Below, piece by piece: positions 1 to 8,728 of a stretch of DNA of 46,703 bases (its first letter is position 1; every line of letters begins with the position of its first letter). The stretch covers positions 1-46,703 of the forward strand of contig JARLJD010000113.1 in NCBI GenBank assembly GCA_031291395.1, read 5' to 3'. A program made the translations under genes and the position numbers. The notes beneath the pieces were generated by a model. That model saw nothing but the letters and a program-made list of their open reading frames with translations, searched no databases and was not told the origin of the DNA. The DNA is from Alphaproteobacteria bacterium. GTDB lineage: Bacteria; Pseudomonadota; Alphaproteobacteria; UBA9219.

Positions 1-174
1 CCCCTATTTTTTTTGCCGGCGGCGGCCCCCGGCTCTTTTTTTTGTTTCACGCCCATGGGGCCGGCTCCACCCCCGCTCCTACGAACAGATAATTTGTGAC
101 GTTGCGAAGTATAGTCGCGGCACGAATTTTTTAACGTGAAAGAAAATCGTTAGCCTGTATTTATTTTTTTCGCC
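1..174. other. non-coding edge downstream of nuoG, with a REP-like fragment
   Basis: No gene is visible between the window edge and the nuoG stop codon. Bases 1-60 are low-complexity runs of T and G/C. Around 64-90 there is a stretch ending in GCTCCTACGAACA, which matches the outer arm of the REP-like elements at 18232 and 27932. nuoH, which normally follows nuoG, does not begin in these 174 bases. Confidence 0.5.
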
Positions 175-2205
175 TCAAACTTCCTTCCTCAAAATCTCCT
201 CGCTACACTTCGCCATCGTCACAGAGGCGCGGCTGATCGGGTCGGTCATGTAGAAATTCTCGATAACCGGCGCGAAGGGCTGTTTTGAAAGGCTGCCTTT
301 TTTGCCGAAAGCGACCCAGCCTGCTTTGCAGCAACGCCCCATTTCGGCGAGCACAGGCGCGAATTCGAACATCTGCTTGCGCAAGTCCATCAGCGTGTCG
401 AACGGTAACGCGTTTCCGAAAACGCCGGAGAAGGCGCGGATGATTTTCCAGTCTTCGCGCGCCTCGCCGGGCGGAAAGGTCGCTTGCAGCGCCAATTGCG
501 GGCGGCCTTCGGTATTGACATAGATGCCGGATTTTTCTGTATAAGCCGCGCCGGGCAAAATCACGTCGGCGCGATGCGCTCCGCGGTCGCCGTGGTGGCC
601 TTGATAGATGACGAAGGCATTTCCGATATTTTGCATGTCGATTTCATCCGCGCCCAGCAGCCAGATCGCTTCCATCTTGCCGCCAAGGATGTCGCGCGTC
701 CCCAACCCGTTGGCCTGCGGGAGAAAATCGAGATCGATCCCGCCGACCCGCGCCGCCGCCAATTGCAAAACGTTAAATCCGTTCCAATCCTCACGCACGG
801 CATTAAATTTTTCCGCTAACTCACGAACCGCATGATGCAAAGCTGCGCCATCGCGCCGCGTCAAGGCGCCCGCGCCCAGAATGAACATTGGCTTTTGGGC
901 GTTCTTTAAAATCTCTGCGAATTCATGTTTGCCGTCGGCCAAATCCGCGATCGAACGCGGCGCAACGCCAATATGCCGGTACGGATAGCCAAGATCTACC
1001 GCCTCGCCGATAAGACCGACGCGACACCCGCCGCGCAGCCAGCGTTTGCGGATACGGGCATTGACCAAAGTCGCCTCGTGCCGCGGATCGGTGCCGATCA
1101 AAACAATCGCGTCGGCTTCCTCGATGCCCGCGATTCCGCTGTTCATAATATACGCGGCGCGGGTCGAGATGTCGTAGTCGGCGCCGTCCTGCCTGCAATC
1201 CATATGGGGCGAGCCGAGCGCAAGCATCAAAGCCCGCAACGCGAACATCGCTTCGCAATCGACGAGATCGCCTGCCAAAGCGGCAATGCGTTCGGGCGCG
1301 ATGCTGCGCAATTTTTCGGCAATGACGGCAAAGGCCTCGTCCCATGAAGCCGGTTTCAATTTCCCCTCGCGCCGCACATAGGGGCAATCGAGCCGCTGGC
1401 GTTTAAGCCCGTCAATCGCAAAGCGTGTTTTGTCGTTGATCCATTCCTCGTTCACGTCCTCGTTCAGGCGCGGCAACACGCGCATGACTTCGTTGCCGCG
1501 CGTATCCACGCGAATGTTGCAACCGACGGCGTCGAACACGTCGATCGTTTCGGTTTTCTGATATTCCCATGACCGCGCCGAGAAAGCCGCCGGTTTGCTC
1601 GTCAAAGCGCCGACCGGACAAATATCAATCAAATTGCCCGACATTTCGGACGTCAAAGCCTTTGAAATATAAGTGCCGATTTCCAAATTCTCGCCGCGCT
1701 GCATGCCGCCCAGTTCCGGCGTGCCGCAAATTTCATCGACGAAGCGAATGCAGCGCGTGCAATGAATGCAGCGCGTCATCGCGGTTTTGATCAACGGCCC
1801 CAGATTTTTTTCCGGCACGGCGCGTTTGTCTTCTTTGTAACGGGTGGCATCCGCGCCGTACGCCACGGCCAGATCTTGCAAATCGCATTCGCCGCCCTGA
1901 TCGCAAATCGGGCAATCGAGCGGGTGGTTGATAAGCAACAATTCCATCACGCCGCGCCGCGCTTTCTTCACCGTCGTCGTGTCGGTTCGCACGACCATCC
2001 CGTCGCTGCACGGCAGCGCGCAACTCGCGACCGGTTTTGGCATCTTGTCGACTTCGACAAGGCACATGCGGCAACTGCCCGCCACGGAAAGCTTGTCGTG
2101 ATAACAAAAACGCGGGATTTCAATGCCGAGCTGTTCGCAGGCTTGCAACACAGAGGTCCCCTGCTCGACCTCTGTTTCGATGCCGTCGATGATGAGCTTA
2201 ATCAT
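175..2205 (-). CDS. nuoG: NADH-quinone oxidoreductase subunit G (NuoG)
   Basis: This is the large iron-sulfur subunit of the peripheral arm of complex I, passing electrons from NADH/FMN towards quinone. The 676-residue protein has the N-terminal 2Fe-2S ferredoxin domain (C34, C45, C48, C62), the His-Cys3 4Fe-4S site (H94, C98, C101, C107), a further 4Fe-4S site (C146, C149, C152, C196) and a C-terminal molybdopterin-oxidoreductase-like domain. I start it at MIKLIIDG; the longer frame upstream runs into a palindromic repeat and is not protein-like. Neither nuoF upstream nor nuoH downstream is adjacent, so the gene looks detached from the usual nuo operon, with repeat material on both sides. 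Confidence 0.95.
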   Translation of the reverse strand: MIKLIIDGIETEVEQGTSVLQACEQLGIEIPRFCYHDKLSVAGSCRMCLVEVDKMPKPVASCALPCSDGMVVRTDTTTVKKARRGVMELLLINHPLDCPICDQGGECDLQDLAVAYGADATRYKEDKRAVPEKNLGPLIKTAMTRCIHCTRCIRFVDEICGTPELGGMQRGENLEIGTYISKALTSEMSGNLIDICPVGALTSKPAAFSARSWEYQKTETIDVFDAVGCNIRVDTRGNEVMRVLPRLNEDVNEEWINDKTRFAIDGLKRQRLDCPYVRREGKLKPASWDEAFAVIAEKLRSIAPERIAALAGDLVDCEAMFALRALMLALGSPHMDCRQDGADYDISTRAAYIMNSGIAGIEEADAIVLIGTDPRHEATLVNARIRKRWLRGGCRVGLIGEAVDLGYPYRHIGVAPRSIADLADGKHEFAEILKNAQKPMFILGAGALTRRDGAALHHAVRELAEKFNAVREDWNGFNVLQLAAARVGGIDLDFLPQANGLGTRDILGGKMEAIWLLGADEIDMQNIGNAFVIYQGHHGDRGAHRADVILPGAAYTEKSGIYVNTEGRPQLALQATFPPGEAREDWKIIRAFSGVFGNALPFDTLMDLRKQMFEFAPVLAEMGRCCKAGWVAFGKKGSLSKQPFAPVIENFYMTDPISRASVTMAKCSEEILRKEV

Positions 2206-2860
2206 AGGGTGAACACCTTGGCTGCTCCTCAATGTTAGGGCCAGATTTAGGGGGGATACTGCAGCGCGGCACGATTTATGGTTTTTTGTAGGGACGGCCT
2301 TCAACTGCAGCCTTTGTCTTTACACAAGATTGCAGCAGGATGCCGTCCCTACAGAAAACTGCTACCTGAGACATGTCAAGTCAGCAATTTCCAGATTGGG
2401 GGCGGGTATATTGGGAAAAACCATAGCAAATAAATCCGCCTATTTCATTGGGTTTTTTGGCGTTATTCAAACGATCATGGACGACGGCTTGGCTATGCGA
2501 GTATTGAGTTAACACTGTAACGCTTTGTAAATCAATCATATTTCTAAGCGCGGGACATGCTGTTTCACCTTAAACCCAGCTAAAACTGGGGTAGCCACAG
2601 TGACGTCGTGTCAACAAAACGCTACGGGTGGAGTGGCATTTTTTTGCTATGTCTCTCCGACTGGTCTTTATAGTCTCTTAACAGAGCCGCGGGAGGTGTG
2701 ATTCGAGTCAAGGAAGCACTGCCAAGTATTTTTGCGGACACGCGCTTTTGCGGCAGGACAGAAGTATTTCTTCTGGTTTTTAAACGAACTGACTATAGTC
2801 ATCCTTTCTAATTTCAGCGCGCCAAGCATGGAAGCGGCGTAAAAGATAAAGGGAAGAATA
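2206..2860. other. 655-bp intergenic region between divergent nuoG and dcd
   Basis: No convincing gene. It holds the palindrome at 2287-2353, a small hairpin CCCAG/CTGGG near 2575-2590, and the perfect 10-bp palindrome GACTATAGTC at 2791-2800. The last contains a TATAGT -10-like box about 60 bases before the dCTP deaminase start and could be part of its promoter or an operator. Confidence 0.5.
2287..2353. repeat. REP-like palindrome upstream of nuoG
   Basis: The arms TGTAGGGACGGC and GCCGTCCCTACA are perfect 12-bp inverted repeats separated by about 43 bases that themselves contain a CTGCAG/TTGCAGC partial match. It is similar in style to the TCGTAGGAGCGGC elements elsewhere in the window but differs in sequence. 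Confidence 0.75.
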
Positions 2861-4156
2861 ATGGCTGGGGGCGTGAAAAGATTTGAGTTGTCGAGAGACG
2901 GAGGAACGGCGAGCGACTCCGCCTTGCGGCGGACGGGGATTTTTCCGTGCCAGACAATTCGCGAGATGATCAGATGCGGCGAGATTACGGCGGCGGTCGA
3001 GATTAAGAACGACCAGATCCAGCCTGCGAGCATCGACCTGCGGCTCGGCAATTATGCCTATCCGGTTACGACCAGCTTTTTGCCCGGGCAAGGCGTGAGC
3101 GTTCTGGAAAAAATGAAACGGCTCGACGACCGGTTCGAGGATTATAAAATATCTTTGGCGAACACGGACGGCAAGGGCGCTTTGCTTGAGAAAAATCGGG
3201 TTTATGTGATTCCCTTGATGGAATCCATTAAGCTTAAAAGAGAGCATATGGCGCACGCCAACCCCAAAAGTTCGACCGGAAGGCTGGATATTCTGACGCG
3301 CCTGATCGTTGACGGGGCGACCAAATTCGATGAAGTCACGGACTGTTACAACGGCCCGCTTTATGTTGAAGTCGCGCCGCGCAGTTTCAGCATCGTCGTC
3401 AAGGCGGGGACGCGGCTTAATCAGCTTCGCTTCCAACGTTCGCGCGGGGAGGCTCCGCGATCGATATCCGACGAGGAATGGGAACGGCTTTTGCGCGAGG
3501 AGCAGATTGTCCGGAGGGAAGCGCCCGCCAAAGATCACGCCCCTGCCCCGCTGATCGATTGGATTTGCGGGCAACAACAGGAAGCGAGCGGCGACGCGAA
3601 AAAGATCAAGTTCAGCGAGGGCAGAGGAACGCTGCCTTTCCATGTCGATCTGAGGGGATCGGGCAAAACCGGCGAGCGGATCGGCTGGAGGTCAAAGGAA
3701 AACGCGGGGCGCGTCGATCTGAGCCGCTACGATTACGATCCGCTGGATTTTTGGGAACCGATTACCTTTCGTAAAGAGTCCTCGTTGATCCTTGACCCCA
3801 ATCGTTTCTATATTCTGATGACGAAGGAATCGATCGGCGTGCCGCCGGACTATGCCGCCGAAATGCTTCCCTATGACACCAGAGCCGGAGAATTCCGCGT
3901 GCATTACGCCGGTTTCTTCGACCCGGGCTTCGGCTGGGATCCTGCGACCGGCAAAGTGGGCAGCAGCAGAGGCGTTCTGGAAGTCCGTTCGCACGAAGTG
4001 CCCTTTTTACTGGAGCATGGGCAGCTTGTCGGTTGGCTGAAGTACGAGCGTATGGCGGCAACCCCCGATACGTTGTATGGACAGGCGGGGCTGTCGAACT
4101 ATCAGGGGCAGGGTTTGAAATTGGCGAAGCAGTTTTTGGTTGGGGGGGCGAGTTAG
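2861..4156 (+). CDS. dcd: 2'-deoxycytidine 5'-triphosphate deaminase (DCD, long duplicated form)
   Basis: Deaminates dCTP to dUTP for thymidylate synthesis. The 431-residue protein has two tandem trimeric dUTPase-like domains, the arrangement known for the long alphaproteobacterial DCD family. The N-terminal half carries GIFPCQTIREMI and QIQPASIDLRLG, with HANPKSSTGRLD further on; the second half begins near FHVDLRGSG and carries MLPYDTRAGEFRVHYAGFFDPGFG. The start has a good Shine-Dalgarno (AAGGGAAGAATA before ATG). It stands alone, divergent from nuoG and convergent with adk, with a 250-bp palindrome behind it. Length is somewhat above the usual 360-370 residues because of an extra N-terminal stretch of about 25 residues and insertions. 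Confidence 0.9.
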   Translation: MAGGVKRFELSRDGGTASDSALRRTGIFPCQTIREMIRCGEITAAVEIKNDQIQPASIDLRLGNYAYPVTTSFLPGQGVSVLEKMKRLDDRFEDYKISLANTDGKGALLEKNRVYVIPLMESIKLKREHMAHANPKSSTGRLDILTRLIVDGATKFDEVTDCYNGPLYVEVAPRSFSIVVKAGTRLNQLRFQRSRGEAPRSISDEEWERLLREEQIVRREAPAKDHAPAPLIDWICGQQQEASGDAKKIKFSEGRGTLPFHVDLRGSGKTGERIGWRSKENAGRVDLSRYDYDPLDFWEPITFRKESSLILDPNRFYILMTKESIGVPPDYAAEMLPYDTRAGEFRVHYAGFFDPGFGWDPATGKVGSSRGVLEVRSHEVPFLLEHGQLVGWLKYERMAATPDTLYGQAGLSNYQGQGLKLAKQFLVGGAS

Positions 4157-4188
4157 GGGTGAGAAATCGGTATATTTTTGGTCTCCCA

Positions 4189-4438
4189 GAAAACCGAAAA
4201 AAGAGAGATCGTCATTCCGGAAAATTTTGCGCCCTGACCAACTTTGCGGAGTAAAAACTGGCCTTGGAGGCGCAAAATTTATCCGGAATCCCATTTGTTT
4301 GCTTAGAAAAAGAAAGAAACCAAATGGGATTCCGGATAAATTTTATTGCGCGCTGGAAACTTTTGGCATGACTCGGCACCGTTCGTGCGGGCGCGAAATA
4401 AAATTTTCCGGAATGACGATCTCTTTTTTTCGGTTTTC
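4189..4438. repeat. composite palindrome (CGTCATTCCGG family), possible bidirectional terminator
   Basis: The outer arms GAAAACCGAAAAAAGAGAG... and ...CTCTTTTTTTCGGTTTTC pair almost perfectly over about 31 bases and include GATCGTCATTCCGG/CCGGAATGACGATC. Each half is itself an inverted repeat, and a central CCCATTTG/CAAATGGG hairpin lies between. The inner part is the same family as 10653-10815. It fills the gap between convergent dcd and adk, so transcripts from either side would fold it. Confidence 0.85.
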
Positions 4439-4451
4439 GGGGATATTACAA

Positions 4452-5099
4452 TCACACGCGCAAAACTTCTTCAATCGCCGCCGTGACTTTTTGCATATCG
4501 GCCATTCCGTCAACCGATTTTAGCAAGCCTTTGGCCTTGTAATACGGCAAGATCGGCGCGGTTTGGTCGTTGAAGGCTTTGAGGCGGCTTTTCATCGTTT
4601 CGGCGTTGTCGTCGTTGCGGCGCGAGAATTCCGCGCTGCCGCAGCTGTCGCACACGCCCGCCTGTTTCAAAGGCTTGAATGTGTCGTGATAACCGGCGCC
4701 GCATTTGGCGCAGGTGAAACGTCCCGACACGCGCTCGACCAAGGCGGCGTCGTCGACCTTGATTTCAACCACGGCATCGAGTTTTTTGCCAAGCTCTTTC
4801 AGCATCGCGTCCAAAGCTTCGGCCTGCGGCACGGTGCGCGGGAAGCCGTCGAGAATAAAGCCTTTGGCGCAATCCGGTTTGGCGATGCGCGTTTTGATCA
4901 GGCCGACCATAAGCGCGTCGGGAACGAGTTTGCCTTCCGCCATAATGCTTTTGGCTTCAAGGCCGAGCGGTTCTTCGTTCTTGACGGCGGCGCGCAGCAT
5001 ATCGCCAGTCGATAGCTGGATCATGCCGTATTTTTCTTCCAAAAACCGCGCCTGCGTCCCTTTGCCCGCGCCCGGAGCGCCGATGAGAATGATGTTCAT
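4452..5099 (-). CDS. adk: adenylate kinase
   Basis: Catalyses ATP + AMP to 2 ADP in the cytoplasm. The 215-residue protein has the P-loop GAPGAGKGT (7-15), the STGDMLR AMP-binding segment, DGFPRT, and a long LID with four cysteines (C130, C133, C150, C153), so this is the zinc-type LID. It starts two bases after the secY stop and is surely co-transcribed with it. In most alphaproteobacteria secY-adk continues into rpsM-rpsK-rpoA; here it ends at a palindromic repeat and a convergent gene. Confidence 0.97.
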   Translation of the reverse strand: MNIILIGAPGAGKGTQARFLEEKYGMIQLSTGDMLRAAVKNEEPLGLEAKSIMAEGKLVPDALMVGLIKTRIAKPDCAKGFILDGFPRTVPQAEALDAMLKELGKKLDAVVEIKVDDAALVERVSGRFTCAKCGAGYHDTFKPLKQAGVCDSCGSAEFSRRNDDNAETMKSRLKAFNDQTAPILPYYKAKGLLKSVDGMADMQKVTAAIEEVLRV

Positions 5100-5101
5100 G
5101 T

Positions 5102-6442
5102 TTATCTCCCCCGCAATTTCGATTTTTTAATCAGCCCTTCGTATTGATGCGCGATCAAGTGGGATTGGATGCGGGAGATCGTGTCGATCGTCACACTGAC
5201 GACGATCAGGATCGAGGTGCCGCCGAGATAGAATGGGATCGCGCCGCGGCTCATCAAAAATTCGGGCAGCAAGCAGATCGCCACCAGATAGGCCGAGCCT
5301 AGAACTGTCAGGCGCGTCAACACGAAATCGAAATAATCGGCGGTGTTTTTGCCCGGACGGATGCCCGGCACAAAGCCGCCGTATTTTTTCAGATTGTCCG
5401 CCGTTTCGACCGGATTGAAAACGACCGCCGTGTAAAAGAACGAGAAGAACGCAATCAGTACCGCGTACAAAAGCATGAATAAAGGCTTGCCGTGGCCAAG
5501 CTGCGCCACGATGTCGGCAAGAATGCCGCCTTTTTCCTGAACGTTCGAGAAGCTGGCCAAAGTCAGCGGAAAAAGCAACAGCGAACTGGCGAAAATCGGC
5601 GGAATGACGCCGGAGGTGTTGATTTTAAGCGGCAGATGCGAGGCCTCGCCCCCGAACATTTTGTTGCCGACCTGACGCTTGGGATACTGGATCAAAATGC
5701 GGCGCTGCGCCTGTTCGCAGGCGACGCAAACCGCCAGAACGCCCGCAATGATGACGAGAAGCATGAGGATGTACCAACTCGATAAAGCGCCGGTGCGCCC
5801 TAAATCCAGGGTATGCCCCACAGCGACTGGAAGATTGGCGACGATACCGGCATAGATTATCAGCGAAACGCCGTTGCCGATGCCGCGCGAGGTGATCTGC
5901 TCGCCCAGCCACATCAGGAAGACCGTGCCGCCTGTCAGCGTGATCATCGTGCTGATGCGGAAGAAGATGCCGGAAATAATAACGGCGGATCCGTGCGAAC
6001 CCATCATGTTTTCAAGCCCAACGGACAAGGCGTAAGACTGCACAATGGCGAAACCGACGGTCATATAGCGCGAATACTGGTTCAGCTTGACCTGCCCCGA
6101 CTGGCCTTCTTTCTTCAATTCCTCGAAACTGGGCAGAATCGCAGACAGTAATTGCACGATAATCGACGCGGTAATATAGGGCATGACGCCGAGCGCGAAA
6201 ATCGTCATACGCCGCAAGGCGCCGCCCGAAAACATGTTGAACATGTCCATGATGCCGCCGCTGTGCTTTTGAAAAATTTCGCCCAGCATGGCAGGATCAA
6301 TGCCCGGAACGGGGATAAAGGTGCCGATGCGATAGACGATCAGCGCCAGAACCGTAAACCAGATGCGGCTTTTCAGTTCCGTCGCCTTGGAAAAGGACGA
6401 AAAATTCAAACTGGAGGCAAGAGATTCGGCAGCGGAGGGCAT
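5102..6442 (-). CDS. secY: protein translocase subunit SecY
   Basis: Central channel of the Sec translocon in the inner membrane. The 446-residue protein has about ten transmembrane segments. Conserved pieces include TFIPVPGID near the N-terminus, the plug and TM2 region with MDMFNMFSGGALRRMTIFALGV, LGEQITSRGIGNG, and FVPGIRPGKNTADYFD in the cytoplasmic loop. adk follows two bases downstream. rplO and the rest of the spc ribosomal-protein operon are not upstream; instead there is a promoter-like sequence and an unrelated ABC1 gene, so secY-adk appears relocated as a two-gene unit. Confidence 0.97.
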   Translation of the reverse strand: MPSAAESLASSLNFSSFSKATELKSRIWFTVLALIVYRIGTFIPVPGIDPAMLGEIFQKHSGGIMDMFNMFSGGALRRMTIFALGVMPYITASIIVQLLSAILPSFEELKKEGQSGQVKLNQYSRYMTVGFAIVQSYALSVGLENMMGSHGSAVIISGIFFRISTMITLTGGTVFLMWLGEQITSRGIGNGVSLIIYAGIVANLPVAVGHTLDLGRTGALSSWYILMLLVIIAGVLAVCVACEQAQRRILIQYPKRQVGNKMFGGEASHLPLKINTSGVIPPIFASSLLLFPLTLASFSNVQEKGGILADIVAQLGHGKPLFMLLYAVLIAFFSFFYTAVVFNPVETADNLKKYGGFVPGIRPGKNTADYFDFVLTRLTVLGSAYLVAICLLPEFLMSRGAIPFYLGGTSILIVVSVTIDTISRIQSHLIAHQYEGLIKKSKLRGR

Positions 6443-6507
6443 GATAAAGATCTAGGGTCTGGGGTCAAAACGGATGTTCTTAGAGATTCCACGAAAGAAC
6501 GACCCTT

Positions 6508-6536
6508 TATATAGGGGGTAAGCCCTGATAAAACAA
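6508..6536 (-). promoter_or_regulatory. candidate sigma-70-type promoter of secY-adk
   Basis: On the minus strand TTGTTT (6536-6531) is followed after exactly 17 bases by TATATA (6513-6508), which would start transcription near 6501, about 60 bases before the secY ATG. This fits the observation that secY lacks its usual upstream ribosomal-protein genes and needs its own promoter. Prediction by eye only. Confidence 0.45.
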
Positions 6537-6569
6537 GCGGGCTGTAATGAATCTACGGCTGGGGAAGCC

Positions 6570-7922
6570 TCAACCCAACCCGCACGCCCTCAACGCCTTT
6601 CTTTGGTTCTTTTCCAGCATTTTGACGTCGAAATCCTGTATCAATTCCTGAAACATCCGATACCAGTTGATTTTGGCGTTCAGGCGTAGAAAGACTGCGC
6701 CAAGGCCGATTGCGGCGCGATCCATAAACACGAATTCGCGGGGCACGGTTACGCCGCCGATTTGGCGCAATTCGGCGTGGACTTTGTTCGCGGTTTCGCG
6801 GCCGTAAAAGCCGGTGTTGGTTTCGTCGATGGGGCGGGTTTTGTCCTCCAAGAGAGGCGCATAGACGAATTGCGCCCAGATGTTAAGAATCTCGACCAAC
6901 CGCTTGCTTGGCTTGGTAAAACCCCATGCTTTATAGGCTTCGACCGATTGCTCCTCGCGATGATCGCGCAGAGATTCGTAGAGCGTGATGACCCCGCGCA
7001 CCAATTCCGGCCTGAACACCCGGATGCAGCCGTAATCCAGCAAATTAATCCCGCCATCCTTGCGCACCGTGTAATTGCCCATATGCGGGTCGCCGTGGAT
7101 GACGCCGTAGCTATAAAACGGCGTGTACCAAGCGTGGAACATGTTGATCGCGACGCGATTGCGGTCGGTCAAACTTCCGCGCGCGGCAACGTCGATCATC
7201 CTTTCGCCGTCCAGCCATGTCATCGTCAGCAGCCGATTCGTGGAAAGTTCGGCAATCGGTTCGGGGATGTGGACGTTCGGGCTTTGCGCATGCATCAGGC
7301 GATAAAGCCGCATATGCTTGGCCTCGCGCGCATAGTCCAGTTCTTCGTGCAAACGTTCCGCAATTTCCGTTTGGACTTCCTTGGTCGAAACCGCGCGGTC
7401 GTAATGTTCGAAGACCGCCAGAACAATTTTCAACTGGCGTAAATCGGCCTCGACCGCCGATTCCATGTCGGGATATTGCAGCTTGCAGGCGAGCGGCCTT
7501 CCGTCGTGCGCGACCGCCCTATGCACCTGCCCTAAAGACGCGGCGGCGCAGGCTTCGTGGTCGAACGTTTTGAATTTTTCTTCCCAATCTGCGCCCAACT
7601 CCGCCAACATCCTGCGCCGCACGAAAGGCCAGCCCATGGGAGGCGCGTCGGCCTGAAGCTGCGCGAGTTCTTGCGCATATTCTTTCGGCACCGCGTCGGG
7701 GATCGAAGACAGAATCTGCGCCACTTTCATCAGCGGGCCTTTGAGAGCCCCCAAAGCGATGCGCAAGCGTTCGGCTTGTTTCTGGCGGTCGGCGGAAATC
7801 CCCAGCAACTTCTGCCCCGCTGCCCGCACGCCGAAATTCGCCATAGAGGTCGAGACTTTGGCGTAGCGGGTGACGCGCTTGCGGAGGGTGGATTTATTTG
7901 AGGGGGAATTCATACCCCGCAT
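6570..7922 (-). CDS. ABC1/AarF (COQ8/UbiB-like) atypical kinase family protein
   Basis: Members of this family are atypical protein-kinase-fold ATPases supporting ubiquinone biosynthesis at the membrane. The protein of about 450 residues shows GPLMKVAQ (the KxGQ motif with Ala for Gly), the Ala-rich loop CAAASLGQVH, the ATP-binding lysine in ACKLQYP, LDYAREA, the catalytic HGDPHMGN and LLDYGC (DFG equivalent). The KxAQ variant is, from memory, usual in the alphaproteobacterial subfamily. The start is ambiguous: ATG at 7922 or 7913, or TTG at 7934. No ubiquinone genes are adjacent, although the quinone-modifying rquA lies 7 kb away. Confidence 0.85.
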   Translation of the reverse strand: MRGMNSPSNKSTLRKRVTRYAKVSTSMANFGVRAAGQKLLGISADRQKQAERLRIALGALKGPLMKVAQILSSIPDAVPKEYAQELAQLQADAPPMGWPFVRRRMLAELGADWEEKFKTFDHEACAAASLGQVHRAVAHDGRPLACKLQYPDMESAVEADLRQLKIVLAVFEHYDRAVSTKEVQTEIAERLHEELDYAREAKHMRLYRLMHAQSPNVHIPEPIAELSTNRLLTMTWLDGERMIDVAARGSLTDRNRVAINMFHAWYTPFYSYGVIHGDPHMGNYTVRKDGGINLLDYGCIRVFRPELVRGVITLYESLRDHREEQSVEAYKAWGFTKPSKRLVEILNIWAQFVYAPLLEDKTRPIDETNTGFYGRETANKVHAELRQIGGVTVPREFVFMDRAAIGLGAVFLRLNAKINWYRMFQELIQDFDVKMLEKNQRKALRACGLG

Positions 7923-7998
7923 CTTAACAAGCAACTGGTTTTCCGCAGAGACAAATTTTCAGTCTTTGTCTTTCCGCCGAAGAGAGGTTTTGAATGAT

Positions 7999-8628
7999 TT
8001 AAACCTTCTCAAGATTTCTGAGCGCCCTTCTGCAATTCCATCTCCGAATTGGATGCCCCTTAAATGCCAACTTTTCCGCTTCGATAGCTGCATTGCCAAA
8101 TTTATGCCCCGCTTCGGTGGCATGTATCCACCACCCTCTGGAGTCCGGTTCATACATGATTAATCTGGCTTTCTCATACGCTTGCAAAGCCAATACTCTG
8201 TCTATCGGTTCACCCCACAAACCAAATCCACGGAACTGTGGAATAGGAATACTATCGACCACTTTCGAAATCAAAGTAAGTGTTGTCGAATATCCGCACC
8301 AGAAACTTGAATTCCAGTCAAACTTATCAATAACCTTACCAAAAGTTGTCTCAAAAGGCGTATCAATTGGCAGAGGTGGGAGAGCATCTGCAAGTAAAGC
8401 CCCTGCCGGAGTTAGCCGAATCGTGTAGTCTTTTTTGTAATCAAAATCTGATCCGACATTCATTCTGCGACCACCTGCCTCGTATATCTCGGCGTAGCCC
8501 AATCCAACATATGTCGTTGCCGTATCAATAACCGCCCCATTGGTCGGCATGTCGTGGTAATTTTCTCTTATCGAGAGATGGTTGGCTTCACCACCTTCTG
8601 ATTTAAGCACTTCCAATAACCGCAGCAT
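7999..8628 (-). CDS. unrecognised 209-residue protein with a possible winged-helix N-terminus
   Basis: I do not recognise the family. The start is well supported: AAAGGAG lies eight bases before ATG. The N-terminal part (LLEVLKSEGGEAN...) and YTIRLTPAGALLAD near residue 70 resemble the recognition and wing part of small winged-helix proteins, followed by a mixed region rich in Trp and aromatic residues (GWWIHATEAGHKFG). No signal peptide or membrane segment. Codon use is more relaxed and AT-richer than the neighbouring ABC1 and NUDIX genes, which suggests an accessory or recently acquired gene. It stands between them without overlap. Confidence 0.65.
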   Translation of the reverse strand: MLRLLEVLKSEGGEANHLSIRENYHDMPTNGAVIDTATTYVGLGYAEIYEAGGRRMNVGSDFDYKKDYTIRLTPAGALLADALPPLPIDTPFETTFGKVIDKFDWNSSFWCGYSTTLTLISKVVDSIPIPQFRGFGLWGEPIDRVLALQAYEKARLIMYEPDSRGWWIHATEAGHKFGNAAIEAEKLAFKGHPIRRWNCRRALRNLEKV

Positions 8629-8728
8629 GAGAATATCTCCTTTATATATGGATGAATTGTGATTAACGCACGGACTTGCCTACCATTTATCCCCCCCGTC
8701 CGTCTATTCCTATTTTACTTTCATCAAT

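Noticed and set aside
2330-2512. 60-residue frame beginning inside the palindrome upstream of nuoG
   Set aside because: No ribosome-binding site, starts in the repeat arm and has unlikely composition.
2680-2760. tRNA-like T-loop (GATTCGAGTC) and stem
   Set aside because: No pairing acceptor stem, D-arm or anticodon arm could be built around it.
4189-4438. CRISPR-like or tandem repeat interpretation of the palindromes
   Set aside because: Repeats are inverted pairs, not direct repeats with spacers; no cas genes are present.
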